From positions 124,001 to 188,000 of the forward strand of contig CAWGGM010000018.1 in assembly GCA_963822115.1 (NCBI GenBank): a stretch of DNA of 64,000 nucleotides. The letters are read 5' to 3'. The notes under the pieces were generated by a model, which had not been told where the DNA came from, searched no databases, and saw only the letters and a list, made by a program, of their open reading frames with translations. Positions 54,305 through 63,199 of this stretch are shown here, one piece after another (positions within the stretch are counted from its first letter, which is position 1; each line of letters starts with the position of its first letter). A program made the position numbers and the translations under genes. Source of the DNA: CAWDXG01 sp963822115 (lineage in GTDB: Bacteria; Myxococcota_A; Polyangia; Polyangiales; Polyangiaceae).

Positions 54305-54432
54305 CTACCGGTGCCTCCGGGCGCCGCGTGGTGTTCCTTCCCCCGCGGTGCGTCGCCGCACCGGAGAAGGCCACGCGACGAATACAGGGAACATCCCGAT
54401 CACTCTTCAATCTGACACGCGGGACGCCCCCG

Positions 54433-54463
54433 CGCCACACGTTCTATATGAGAACGTGTGGCG
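54433..54463. terminator. Perfect 13-bp-stem hairpin between the beta-barrel gene and dedA
   Basis: CGCCACACGTTCT (54433-54445), loop ATATG and AGAACGTGTGGCG (54451-54463) are exact reverse complements. It starts 13 bases after the stop of the beta-barrel gene (minus strand), so it is best placed as a terminator, although no T-tract follows. An operator for dedA is the other option. Confidence 0.55.
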
Positions 54464-54476
54464 TCGTGCTTGTGTG

Positions 54477-55163
54477 TCAACGACCGAAGCTGTCGAAGTC
54501 GATGCTCAGCCCGGCGAGCAACGCCCAGTGCGGATCGCTGTTCTTGAAGTCGGAGTACGTGAGCGCGCCCTTGGTCTTGCTGGTGAACGTGCCGCCGTCG
54601 AGCTCGACGAAGCCTCCGACCCCGAGCTTGCCGAGCGTGTACCAGTTCGCGCCCAGCCTGAGCCTGAGCCACTCGAAGCCCGAGTATTCAAGCGTCGGCG
54701 CTACCACGCCCTTGCCGATGGACGTGACGCGGTAGCCGAGCCCAGCGGCAGCCCAGGGATCGAAACGTCCGGTGGCGTACAGGTGGTAGGCGGCGAAGGC
54801 GCCAGCGGCGATCGTGCTGGTGGTGCAGTCGCTGCACACGTTGCCGGGACCGACGAAGGCGTACTGCCCCCACGCGCCCACCACCAGGTTCCTGTAGGCG
54901 CCGAAGCCCAGATCGAGCGCGAAGGCGGGGCCTGCGCCCATCTTCTCGCGTTGGTAGGTGCCCTCGTCGAGGTGGCCGGTAGGCACGTACAGCGCGGCCG
55001 AGCCGGAGATAAGCACGTGCCCGGCGAGCGTGGTGTCGTGCGGGACGGGCGTTGTGCCGTGCCCGACCGTGCCAGCCGTTGGCGCGGGAACGGCCATCGG
55101 CGTGGCGGCGGCTGGCGAGGCGAACAGCGCAATCAGCAACAAGGCTTTCCCGCTTGCCCGCAT
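54477..55163 (-). CDS. Putative outer-membrane beta-barrel protein
   Basis: The ATG at 55163 gives 228 residues with a clear signal peptide (RASGKALLLIALFASPAAAT). The mature chain has repeating beta-strand-like segments with aromatic girdles (ALDLGFGAYRNLVVGAWGQY and LEWLRLRLGANWYTL-type runs) and ends GLSIDFDSFGR, whose C-terminal pattern is loosely barrel-like. One pair of Cys (CSDC) occurs in a loop. Porin-like or OmpA/OmpW-like folds are possible. Confidence 0.65.
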   Translation of the reverse strand: MRASGKALLLIALFASPAAATPMAVPAPTAGTVGHGTTPVPHDTTLAGHVLISGSAALYVPTGHLDEGTYQREKMGAGPAFALDLGFGAYRNLVVGAWGQYAFVGPGNVCSDCTTSTIAAGAFAAYHLYATGRFDPWAAAGLGYRVTSIGKGVVAPTLEYSGFEWLRLRLGANWYTLGKLGVGGFVELDGGTFTSKTKGALTYSDFKNSDPHWALLAGLSIDFDSFGR

Positions 55164-55396
55164 CCAGCCTCCATCCAATCCGGAAAAAGGGACCCAAGGA
55201 ATGTAGTCCACCGGTAGCGTCGGGAATCAAGCGTGCATATCCCGCGCCGCGGTGGAGCCCGGCGATGCGGGCTCGAGCCGCCCGGCGGGCCGGCGTGCCG
55301 CGCAATGCTGGCGTGCCCGGCGGCGCGGTGCGGCAGCTTTGCGCGCCGCTGGGCGCACTTTCCGCGATGGGCTGTCCTCCGCGGCGCGTTGGCGCC

Positions 55397-55825
55397 ATGG
55401 TTCCAGAAGTGGAGGGCCGGTGGGAGCACTTCGAGCATCAGGCCGATATCGGCGTGCGCGGTGTCGGGCCGACGCTGTCGGCTGCGTTCGAGCAGGCCGC
55501 GGTTGCGCTGACCGCGGTGCTGACCGAACCGGCGTCGGTCGAAGCGCGCGAGGCCGTGACGATCGAGTGCGACAATCGCGACCGCGAAATGCTCCTGTTC
55601 GACTGGCTGGACGCGCTGGTCTACGAGATGGCGACGCGGCGGCTCCTGTTCGGACGCTTCGAGGTGGCGATCGACGACGGGCGTCTGCGGGCGACTGCCT
55701 GGGGCGAGCCGGTCGATCGCGCGCGGCACCAGCCGGCCGTGGAGGTCAAGGGAGCGACCCTGACGGCCCTGTCCGTACGGCGGGAGGGCGCCGACTGGAT
55801 CGCCGAGTGCGTGGTGGACGTGTAG
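55397..55825 (+). CDS. Archease, RtcB activator
   Basis: The ATG at 55397 gives 142 residues. The archease fold is marked by RWEHFEHQADIGVRGVGPTL (canonical HTADIG motif with its metal-binding Asp), RDREMLLFDWLDALVYEMAT and the C-terminal WIAECVVDV. The protein stimulates the RtcB RNA ligase by promoting guanylylation. The rtcB gene follows after 13 bp. Confidence 0.9.
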   Translation: MVPEVEGRWEHFEHQADIGVRGVGPTLSAAFEQAAVALTAVLTEPASVEAREAVTIECDNRDREMLLFDWLDALVYEMATRRLLFGRFEVAIDDGRLRATAWGEPVDRARHQPAVEVKGATLTALSVRREGADWIAECVVDV

Positions 55826-55838
55826 GGGAGGGGACGCG

Positions 55839-57272
55839 ATGGACACCCGGAGGCTGAGGCGGAGCGCCGAGCTCGAGTGGCGCCTGGAACCGCTGCGCGG
55901 GATGCGCGCGCCAGTCGTGATCTACGCGGACGAAGCGCTGCTGGCCGACATGGACGACAAGGTGCTCGAGCAGGCCGTGAACGTCGCGGCCCTGCCCGGC
56001 GTGGTCGGCAGTGTGAGTGTGATGCCCGACGGGCACTGGGGCTACGGCTTCCCGATCGGCGGCGTGGCAGCGTTCGACGCCGAGGCCGGGGGCGTGGTCT
56101 CCGCGGGCGGCGTGGGCTTCGACATCTCGTGCGGCGTGCGCTGTCTCTCGACGGGGCTGACCGCGGCCGACTTCGATGCGCCGACGCGCGAGCTGCTCGC
56201 CGATGCGCTCTACCACCGCATTCCGGTGGGCGTCGGCAGCCACGGGCGTATCCGGCTTGACGACGAGGGCATGGACGCGATGCTCTCCGGCGGAGCCGTC
56301 TGGGCGGTGGAGCGCGGCTACGGCAGCCGCGACGATCTGCCGCGTATCGAGGGCCACGGCCAGGTCGAGGGCGCGCGGCCCGACCACGTGTCCGCCCGCG
56401 CGCGCCACCGCCAGCGCGACGAGATGGGCACGCTCGGCTCGGGCAACCACTACCTGGAGGTGCAGCGCGTTGCGAGCGTCGAGGACGTCCACGCGGCCTC
56501 CGCGCTGGGCCTTGCCGAGCACGACGTGGTGGTCAGCATCCACAGCGGCTCGCGCGGTCTGGGTCACCAGATCGGCACGGACTACCTGCGCGAGATGGCG
56601 CTGTCGGCTGCGCGCTTCGGCATCGTGCTGCCCGACCGGGAGCTCGCCTGCGCGCCGCTCTCGTCCGACCTCGGCCGGCGCTACCTGGGCGCGATGCGCG
56701 CGGGGATCAACTGCGCGCTGGCGAACCGGCAGATCCTCACGCACCTGACACGCGCCGTGTTCGCCGACATCCTGCCCGATGCCGACCTGCGGCTGGTCTA
56801 CGACGTGTCGCACAACACCTGCCGCGAGGAGGAGCACCTGGTCGACGGCGAGCGACGCAGGCTGTTCGTGCACCGCAAGGGGGCCACGCGCGCCTTCGGT
56901 CCCGGCCACCCCGAGCTGCCTCCGGCTCTGCGCGACGTGGGCCAGCCGGTGCTGATCGGCGGAAGCATGGGCACCGAATCATGGGTGCTGCTCGGCACGC
57001 GCGACGGCATGCGTCTGGCGTTCGGCTCGGCGTGCCATGGCGCGGGGCGGCGCATGAGCCGTCACCAGGCCAAGCGCCAGTGGCGCGGCGAGCGGCTGGT
57101 GCGCGAGCTCGGCGAGCGTGGCATTTCGATACGCAGTCCCAGTATGAGAGGCGTGGCGGAAGAAGCGCCGGGCGCGTACAAGGACGTACGCGCAGTGGTC
57201 GATATCGCGCATGGAGTCGGCCTGGCGCGCAAAGTCGCGCGGCTCGAGCCGATCGTGTGCGTCAAGGGCTGA
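55839..57272 (+). CDS. rtcB: RNA-splicing ligase RtcB
   Basis: The 477-residue GTP-dependent, Mn2+-requiring ligase joins 2',3'-cyclic phosphate to 5'-OH RNA ends. Metal-binding motifs are VMPDGHWGYGFPIGG, GFDISCGVRCLSTGL, TLGSGNHYLEVQ and VSIHSGSRGLGHQIG. The guanylylated His is in HRKGATRAFG. The C-terminal GVAEEAPGAYKDVRAVVDIA block completes the fold. Upstream is archease. RNA repair is the likely role; no split tRNA was seen. Confidence 0.95.
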   Translation: MDTRRLRRSAELEWRLEPLRGMRAPVVIYADEALLADMDDKVLEQAVNVAALPGVVGSVSVMPDGHWGYGFPIGGVAAFDAEAGGVVSAGGVGFDISCGVRCLSTGLTAADFDAPTRELLADALYHRIPVGVGSHGRIRLDDEGMDAMLSGGAVWAVERGYGSRDDLPRIEGHGQVEGARPDHVSARARHRQRDEMGTLGSGNHYLEVQRVASVEDVHAASALGLAEHDVVVSIHSGSRGLGHQIGTDYLREMALSAARFGIVLPDRELACAPLSSDLGRRYLGAMRAGINCALANRQILTHLTRAVFADILPDADLRLVYDVSHNTCREEEHLVDGERRRLFVHRKGATRAFGPGHPELPPALRDVGQPVLIGGSMGTESWVLLGTRDGMRLAFGSACHGAGRRMSRHQAKRQWRGERLVRELGERGISIRSPSMRGVAEEAPGAYKDVRAVVDIAHGVGLARKVARLEPIVCVKG

Positions 57273-57315
57273 GACGCCGGCACGACGTATGCATCGAGTT
57301 TCGGGTGGAGGAAGT

Positions 57316-57495
57316 ATGGCCACCCGTACGGCAAAAAAAATCGACGATCTGCCCGACGAAGACCTCGAACGTCACAGTGGCATTCCGCCAAAGGGCCGCC
57401 TCGGTGCCTCGAAGAACGAGATGGCCTGGCTGCTGCTCGGACTGGTGATCGTGCTCGGCATCTTCGCCGCATTCATGTTCGAGGCCTACCGCTGA
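57316..57495 (+). CDS. Small single-pass membrane protein
   Basis: An ATG at 57316 with GGAGGAAG upstream gives 59 residues. A charged head (KKIDDLPDEDLERHSGIPPK) precedes one TM helix (MAWLLLGLVIVLGIFAAFMF). It is 43 bp after rtcB on the same strand and may be part of the operon, or simply follow it. Not recognised; the good ribosome site and pattern support coding. Confidence 0.65.
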   Translation: MATRTAKKIDDLPDEDLERHSGIPPKGRLGASKNEMAWLLLGLVIVLGIFAAFMFEAYR

Positions 57496-57525
57496 GAGTT
57501 CATCTCCACGGTCGGTGACCGGCGC

Positions 57526-59331
57526 TCAATCGGCTTCGCGTTCCGGTGTGCAGCAGTGTACCCGCGGTCGCTCGTCCTCCAGCACGGCGCCGGTGACCGG
57601 ATTGGGCCGGAACGTGGTGCAGCCCTTCAGCCCCATGCGGTAGGCGCGCTCGTACAGCCGCCCGAAGGCGCTGAAGTCGTAGTGGCGCGGCACGTTGATG
57701 GTCTTGGAGATGGAATTGTCGACCCAGGGCTGCAGCGCCGCCTGCATCTCCAGGTGCTGGATCGGGTCGAGCGAGGCAGCGTCGACGAAGCACCCGGGCA
57801 GGCGCTCGCTGTCGCCGTGCTCGGCGCGCCACAGCGCCAGAGCGAAGTCCGTCAGCGAATGCTCCGCGGTCGAGCCGTCGAGGTCGGTCACCCGGCGCCG
57901 GAGCGTGAAGGCGTACACCGGCTCGATTCCACTGGAGACGTTGTTGGCGAGCAGACTGATGGTGCCGGTGGGCGCGATGGCGCACAGGTGGCTGTTGCGG
58001 ATGCCGTGCTTCGCGATTCCGTCGCGGATGTCGTCGGGGAGCTCTTTGATGAACGCGCCTTCCAGATAGGCCTCGCGTTCGAAGTACGGGAAGGCGCCCT
58101 TCTCCTCCGCGAGACGGATGGAGGCGCGGTAGGCGGCGTGGCAGACGCGCCGCATCAGCTCGGAGGCGAGATCGCGCGCCTCGGCGCTGCCGTAGTCGAG
58201 CCCGAGCAGGATCAGCGCGTCGCCGAGACCCGTAAGCCCGAGGCCGATGCGGCGTGTGCCGCGCGCCTGGTCCTGCTGGGCGGCCAGCGGAAAGCGCGAG
58301 GCGTCGATGGCATTGTCCATCATGCGCACCGCGGTGCGGGTGGTGCGCTCGATCGCGTCGAAGTCGAGCTGTGCGCCGGCGCCGAACGGCTCACGCACGA
58401 ACAACGGCAGGTTCAGCGAGCCCAGATCGCAGGCGCCATACGGGGGTAGGGGGATCTCTCCGCAGGGGTTGGTCGCGGTGATGTGCTCGCGGTAGTAGAG
58501 GTTGTTGGCAGCGTTGATGCGGTCCATGAACAGCACGCCGGGCTCGGCGTAGTCGTAGGTCGCGCGCATGATGTCGCCCCAGAGCCGCCGCGCCGGCACG
58601 CGGCGGATGACGCGGCAGCGGACGGGACCGCTGCTGCCGGTCCAGCGCCTCTGCAGCGTCTCGTGCTGCTGGTCATCGCTGTCCAGTGTCGCCTCCGGAA
58701 ATATCAGCTCCCAGTCGCGATCGTCGGCGAGCGCCTGCATGAACGCGTCGGAGATCTGCACCGACAGGTTGAAGTGGCGTAGCTCGCGCTCGTCGTGCTT
58801 GGCGGAAACGAATTCCTCGATGTCCGGGTGGTCGCAGCGCAGTGTTGCCATCATTGCGCCGCGTCGGGCGCCGGTGGACAGCACCGTGGCGCACATGCTG
58901 TCCCAGATGCGCATGAACGGGATGGGGCCCGACGCGATTGTGCCCACGCTGCGCGAGCGCGTGCCGCGCGGTCTGAGCGTCGAAAAGTCGTAGCCCACGC
59001 CGCCACCCTGCTGCATCGTGAGCGCGCCTTCCTTCAGCCCGTCGAAGATCCCGTCCATACAATCGTCGATCACGCCCATCACGAAGCAGTTGAACAGCGT
59101 CACCCGCCGCGACGTGCCCGCCCCTGCCAGGATGCGCCCCCCTGGCAGGAAGCGCAGCCCCTCGAGCGCGGAGTAGAATGCCGTCTCGTGCGCTGCCGCG
59201 TCCTTCTCCACGGCGGAGAGCGCCCGCGCAACGCGTCGCCAGCTCTCCTCGATCCGCGCCTCGCCTGGCGCGCGATAGCGCGTGTTCCAGATGTGCCCGG
59301 AGATCGCGGTGCGGAACGGATCGATGCTCAT
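57526..59331 (-). CDS. nrdJ: Adenosylcobalamin-dependent ribonucleotide reductase (class II)
   Basis: This 601-residue enzyme reduces ribonucleotides with a B12-generated thiyl radical. Family features are LRFLPGGRILAGAGTSR, FNCFVMG (redox Cys), MQQGGGVGYDFSTLRPRG, TNPCGEIPLPPYGACDLGSL (with radical Cys), RIGLGLTGLGDALILLGLDY and CAIAPTGTISLLANNVSSGI. The C-terminus has a CC pair (VHCCTPE) for electron input. It is shorter than the larger NrdJ forms; an N-terminal ATP-cone is missing. It converges on the small membrane protein gene. Confidence 0.93.
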   Translation of the reverse strand: MSIDPFRTAISGHIWNTRYRAPGEARIEESWRRVARALSAVEKDAAAHETAFYSALEGLRFLPGGRILAGAGTSRRVTLFNCFVMGVIDDCMDGIFDGLKEGALTMQQGGGVGYDFSTLRPRGTRSRSVGTIASGPIPFMRIWDSMCATVLSTGARRGAMMATLRCDHPDIEEFVSAKHDERELRHFNLSVQISDAFMQALADDRDWELIFPEATLDSDDQQHETLQRRWTGSSGPVRCRVIRRVPARRLWGDIMRATYDYAEPGVLFMDRINAANNLYYREHITATNPCGEIPLPPYGACDLGSLNLPLFVREPFGAGAQLDFDAIERTTRTAVRMMDNAIDASRFPLAAQQDQARGTRRIGLGLTGLGDALILLGLDYGSAEARDLASELMRRVCHAAYRASIRLAEEKGAFPYFEREAYLEGAFIKELPDDIRDGIAKHGIRNSHLCAIAPTGTISLLANNVSSGIEPVYAFTLRRRVTDLDGSTAEHSLTDFALALWRAEHGDSERLPGCFVDAASLDPIQHLEMQAALQPWVDNSISKTINVPRHYDFSAFGRLYERAYRMGLKGCTTFRPNPVTGAVLEDERPRVHCCTPEREAD

Positions 59332-59639
59332 GCCGCCTTCCGGTCAGGGTTGGGCCGGGAGGGGAGGGGCGCAAGGGTCACGACGACCAGCATCCGGGTG
59401 CCGCAACTTCCCGTAGAATGTGGAAGGTCGTCGGTCACTTGATCGGTTCTGTATCCCCGTGAGCTCCAACCCGCGGTACGAGAAGCGGGGCTACGTCGTC
59501 GAGGTCGGTCCGCGTCGTGTCGAATGCGATGTCGAGCGCCGTCCCGTCGTCGCCGCGGCCGAGGCGGGCCGGCGCGTACGCGGTTCGACGCATGCATGAT
59601 GAAACGTCGTGTCGTCGTCGCCGGAAAACGGCTTTGGCT
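59332..59639. other. Intergenic region between nrdJ start and ackA stop
   Basis: These 308 bp contain one weak plus-strand small ORF (59459-59599) and no other gene. The DNA is less GC-rich around 59400-59460 (TAGAATG, TCACTTGATCGG), suitable for the nrdJ promoter on the minus strand. Confidence 0.5.
59459..59599 (+). CDS. Possible small ORF
   Basis: A GTG at 59459 gives 46 residues (MSSNPRYEKRGYVVEVGPRR then a Val/Ala/Arg-rich tail). It is the only candidate in the gap upstream of nrdJ. There is no convincing ribosome site, so coding is doubtful. Confidence 0.25.
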   Translation: MSSNPRYEKRGYVVEVGPRRVECDVERRPVVAAAEAGRRVRGSTHA

Positions 59640-60815
59640 TCAGCTCTGGAATGCGACCTCGAATGTGTGACGCGCGATCATGAGGTCCTCGTCCGTCGGG
59701 ATGACGCGCACGACGACGCGGCTCTCTGTCGAGCTCAGCGGATCGGCGCCGCGCTCGTTTCGCTGCTCGTCGAGCACGACGCCGAGATGCGCGAGGCCGC
59801 GGGTTATCTCCCGGCGCACCGGGGCCGCTCGCTCGCCGATGCCACCCGTGAACACCAGCAGATCGAGCCCACCCAGGGCCGCAGCGAGCGCTCCGATGGA
59901 TTTCCGGACCTGGTAGGCGAACATGCGTACGGCGAGGTCGGCGTCGGGATTGCGCGACCGCTGTTCGAGAAGCGCCTTCATGTCGGAGCTTGTGCCGGAG
60001 ACGCCGAGCAACCCCGACTCCTGGTTCACCAGCCGGTCGAGCGCGTCGGCGTCGAGCCCGCGCTCTCGCGAGAGGTAGACGAGCACGCCCGGGTCCAGAT
60101 CGCCGCTGCGTGTGCCCATCATGAAGCCGCCGGCCGGGCTCAGGCCCATGGTCGTGTCGATCGACTGGCCATCGCGCACCGCGGCCAGGCTTGCCCCGTT
60201 GCCCAGGTGCGCGATGACCACGCGGCCGGGCGGCTCCGGGCCCAGCTGGCGCGTGATGTACTCGTACGAAAGGCCGTGGAAGCCGTAGCGGCGCACGCCA
60301 GCGTCGTACAGCTCGCGCGGCAGAGCGAAGCGCTTCGCCACGTCGGGCATGTTGCGGTGGAACGCGGTGTCGAAGCAGGCCACCTGCGGTACGCCGGGTA
60401 GGCGTTCCGCTGCCTCGCGGATGCCGGCGATCCCGCCCGGCAGGTGCAGCGGAGACAGCGGAACGAGCCCGTCGAGATCCGCGAGCAATGTGTCGCCCAC
60501 CCGTTCCGGCCGGACGTGATGCGCGCCGCCGTGCACGATACGGTGTCCGACGGCTTCCGCTGTGGGCAGACCCAGCGCGCCCATCTCGTCGAGCAGGGCG
60601 CCCAGCGCACCGGACGCGCGCCCCGCGTCGCCGGACAGCGCGCGGGACACGTCTCGCGAAGAACCGCGCAGCCGGAGCTTCGCGTCGGGCGTGTCGAGAT
60701 GTTCCGCTGCGCCCGCGGCGAGCTGCTCTTCGCCGTCCGCTCCGACACGGTAGAGTGCCGCCTTGCGGGACGACGACCCGCTATTCAGGGCCAGGACGAC
60801 GTGGTCGGTGCTCAC
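59640..60815 (-). CDS. ackA: Acetate kinase
   Basis: This 391-residue ASKHA-fold enzyme interconverts acetyl-phosphate + ADP and acetate + ATP. Visible motifs are VLALNSGSSSRKAALY, HRIVHGGAHH, ACFDTAFHRNMPDVAKRFAL, YGFHGLSYEY, VIAHLGNGASLAAV and LVFTGGIGERAAPVRREI. The start is a GTG at 60815 that overlaps the phosphoketolase stop (GTGA). This places acetate kinase directly on phosphoketolase product, acetyl-phosphate. No phosphotransacetylase gene is nearby. Confidence 0.94.
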   Translation of the reverse strand: MSTDHVVLALNSGSSSRKAALYRVGADGEEQLAAGAAEHLDTPDAKLRLRGSSRDVSRALSGDAGRASGALGALLDEMGALGLPTAEAVGHRIVHGGAHHVRPERVGDTLLADLDGLVPLSPLHLPGGIAGIREAAERLPGVPQVACFDTAFHRNMPDVAKRFALPRELYDAGVRRYGFHGLSYEYITRQLGPEPPGRVVIAHLGNGASLAAVRDGQSIDTTMGLSPAGGFMMGTRSGDLDPGVLVYLSRERGLDADALDRLVNQESGLLGVSGTSSDMKALLEQRSRNPDADLAVRMFAYQVRKSIGALAAALGGLDLLVFTGGIGERAAPVRREITRGLAHLGVVLDEQRNERGADPLSSTESRVVVRVIPTDEDLMIARHTFEVAFQS

Positions 60816-63199
60816 CTTGTCGGCCAGGTCCAGCCCTGGATCTCGGGTCGGTCGATGCCGTGCTCGTTCGCGTAGCGCAGGTGCTCGAAGATCTGGTCCT
60901 TGAGCCACTCCTTCACATGCGCCGCCTTCGACTCGAGGCGGGGCACGCGGTCGATGACGTCGATGGCCAGGTTGAAGCGGTCGGTCTGGTTTGCGATCGC
61001 GAGCTGCAGCGGTGTGTTGATGTTCCCGACTTCCTTGTAGCCGCGGACGTGCAGGTTCTTGTGATTCGTACGCCGGTAGGCGAGCTTGTGGATGAGCCAC
61101 GGATAGCCGTGGAAGTTGAAGATGATGGGCCGATCCTTCGTAAACAGCGTGTCGAAGTCGCGGTCCGGGAGGCCATGCGGGTGTTCCGTGTCCGGCTGCA
61201 GCTTGAACAGATCCACAATGTTCACGAAGCGGATCTTCAGCGAGGGAAGCTTGTCGCGCAGCATGGCGACGGCGGCTAGGGCCTCGAGGGTGGGTACGTC
61301 GCCGGCGCTCGCCATCACCACGTCCGGTTCCTCGCCGGCGTCGTTGGAAGCGAATTCCCACAGGCCGATGCCGCGCGCGCAGTGCCGTGCCGCTGCGTCC
61401 ATCTCGAGCAGCTGCAGGTGCGGCTGCTTGTCGGCGACGATCACGTTGACGTAGTCGACGCTGCGCAAGCAGTGGTCGGCGACGCTGAGCAGGCAGTTGG
61501 CGTCGGGCGGCAGATAGATGCGCGTGACGACCGCCCGCTTGTTGGTAATGACGTCGATGAAGCCCGGGTCCTGATGGGTGAAACCGTTGTGGTCCTGCCG
61601 CCACACCGTCGAGCTGATCAGGATGTTCAGCGACGAGACCGGTGCGCGCCACTCGACTTCGGTCTTGCTCTTCTCCAGCCACTTGGCGTGCTGGTTCACC
61701 ATCGAGTCGATCACGTGCGCGAAGGCCTCGTAGGTCGCGAGCAACGCGTGACGCCCGGTGAGCAGGTAGCCCTCCATCCAGCCTTCGAGCGTGTGCTCGC
61801 TCAGCATCTCCATGACCCGGCCATCCGGCGAAAGCTCCCCGCCGTCATCGTCTTCCGGCAGGGTCTCGGCAAGCCAGGTCTTCTTGGTCGCCTCGTAGAG
61901 TGCCTGCAGGCGGTTCGATGCCGTCTCGTCCGGCCCGAACACGCGGAAGCTCGACATGTTGTTCTTCATGACATCGCGCAGGAACTGTCCCAGCAGGAAC
62001 GTATTTCCGACCCGCGTCTGCCCCGGCTGTTCCACGGCGACGGCGTACTTGCGGAAGTCCGGCATCACGAGCGGCTTGCGCAACCGTCCGCCGTTGGCAT
62101 GCGGGTTGGCGCTCAGGCGGCGCGTGCCCTTCGGCGGCAGCTCGGCCAGTTCGGGCACCAGCCTGCCGCCGTTCTCGAACAGCTCCTGCGGCTTGTAGCT
62201 CCGGAGCCACGCTTCAAGTGCCCTGAGGTGCGCGGGGTTCTCCGCGACGTTGGTGATCGGAATCTGGTGCGCGCGCCAGAAGCCCTCGATGCGATGGCCG
62301 TCGACCTCCTTGGGCCCCGTCCAACCCTTGGGCGTCCGGAGCACGATCATCGGCCAACGCGGCCGGCGCGCCACGCCGCTGGAGCGCGCCTGACGCTGGA
62401 CCCCGGCGATCTCGTCGAGGCAGCGATCGAGCGTCGCAGCCATCACCTGGTGCAGCGCGAGCGGGTCGCTACCCTCGACGAAGCGCGGCGCCCAGCCGGC
62501 GCCCATGAGCAGGCTCTCGAGCTCCTCGTGCGGAATGCGCGCGAGGATGGTGGGGTTGGCGATCTTGTAGCCGTTCAGGTGCAGGATCGGCAGCACAGCA
62601 CCGTCGCGGACCGGATTGAGAAACTTGTTCGAATGCCAGGACGTAGCGAGCGGGCCGGTTTCCGCTTCGCCGTCGCCGATGACCGGCACCACGACCAGAT
62701 CGGGATTGTCGAACGCCGCGCCGAACGCGTGCGACAGGCTGTAGCCGAGCTCGCCGCCCTCGTGGATCGAACCCGGGGTTTCCGGCGTGCAATGGCTGCC
62801 GATCCCACCGGGAAACGAGAACTGCTTGAAGAAGCGCGCGAGCCCTCGCTCGTCCCGGCTGCACTCCGGATATGTCTCGGAGTACGTGCCCTCCAGGTAC
62901 GCATTCGCCAGCATCGCCGGCGCGCCGTGGCCCGGGCCCGAGATGTAAAGCATGTCGAGGTCGCGCGCCTTGATCACGCGGTTCAAGTGCACCCACACGA
63001 AAGATTGTCCCGGGTCGGAGCCCCAGTGTCCGAGCAGGCGGCGCTTGATGTGCTCCACTGCCAGCGGCCTTCTGAGGAGGGGATTGTCCTGCAGGTAGAG
63101 CATGCCGACGCTCAGGTAGTTGCAGGCCCGGAAGTAGGCGTGCATCTTGGCGAGTTCGTCGCTCGAAAGCGGTGCCGCGCTCAGGTCACTCGGCGTCAT
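60812..63199 (-). CDS. xfp: Xylulose-5-phosphate/fructose-6-phosphate phosphoketolase
   Basis: The 795-residue ThDP enzyme cleaves xylulose-5-P (and often fructose-6-P) with phosphate to acetyl-phosphate plus a triose- or tetrose-phosphate. Characteristic blocks are RACNYLSVGMLYLQDNPLL, LLGHWGSDPGQSFVWVHLNR, YISGPGHGAPAML, SFPGGIGSHCTPETPGSIHE, PVIGDGEAETGPLATSWHSN and the ThDP-contact GYKIANPT. The C-terminal half has RDHNGFTHQDPG-type and HPHGLPDRDFDTLFT segments. GGGAGGA precedes the ATG by 5 bases. It is followed by ackA in the same message. Confidence 0.95.
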   Translation of the reverse strand: MTPSDLSAAPLSSDELAKMHAYFRACNYLSVGMLYLQDNPLLRRPLAVEHIKRRLLGHWGSDPGQSFVWVHLNRVIKARDLDMLYISGPGHGAPAMLANAYLEGTYSETYPECSRDERGLARFFKQFSFPGGIGSHCTPETPGSIHEGGELGYSLSHAFGAAFDNPDLVVVPVIGDGEAETGPLATSWHSNKFLNPVRDGAVLPILHLNGYKIANPTILARIPHEELESLLMGAGWAPRFVEGSDPLALHQVMAATLDRCLDEIAGVQRQARSSGVARRPRWPMIVLRTPKGWTGPKEVDGHRIEGFWRAHQIPITNVAENPAHLRALEAWLRSYKPQELFENGGRLVPELAELPPKGTRRLSANPHANGGRLRKPLVMPDFRKYAVAVEQPGQTRVGNTFLLGQFLRDVMKNNMSSFRVFGPDETASNRLQALYEATKKTWLAETLPEDDDGGELSPDGRVMEMLSEHTLEGWMEGYLLTGRHALLATYEAFAHVIDSMVNQHAKWLEKSKTEVEWRAPVSSLNILISSTVWRQDHNGFTHQDPGFIDVITNKRAVVTRIYLPPDANCLLSVADHCLRSVDYVNVIVADKQPHLQLLEMDAAARHCARGIGLWEFASNDAGEEPDVVMASAGDVPTLEALAAVAMLRDKLPSLKIRFVNIVDLFKLQPDTEHPHGLPDRDFDTLFTKDRPIIFNFHGYPWLIHKLAYRRTNHKNLHVRGYKEVGNINTPLQLAIANQTDRFNLAIDVIDRVPRLESKAAHVKEWLKDQIFEHLRYANEHGIDRPEIQGWTWPTR

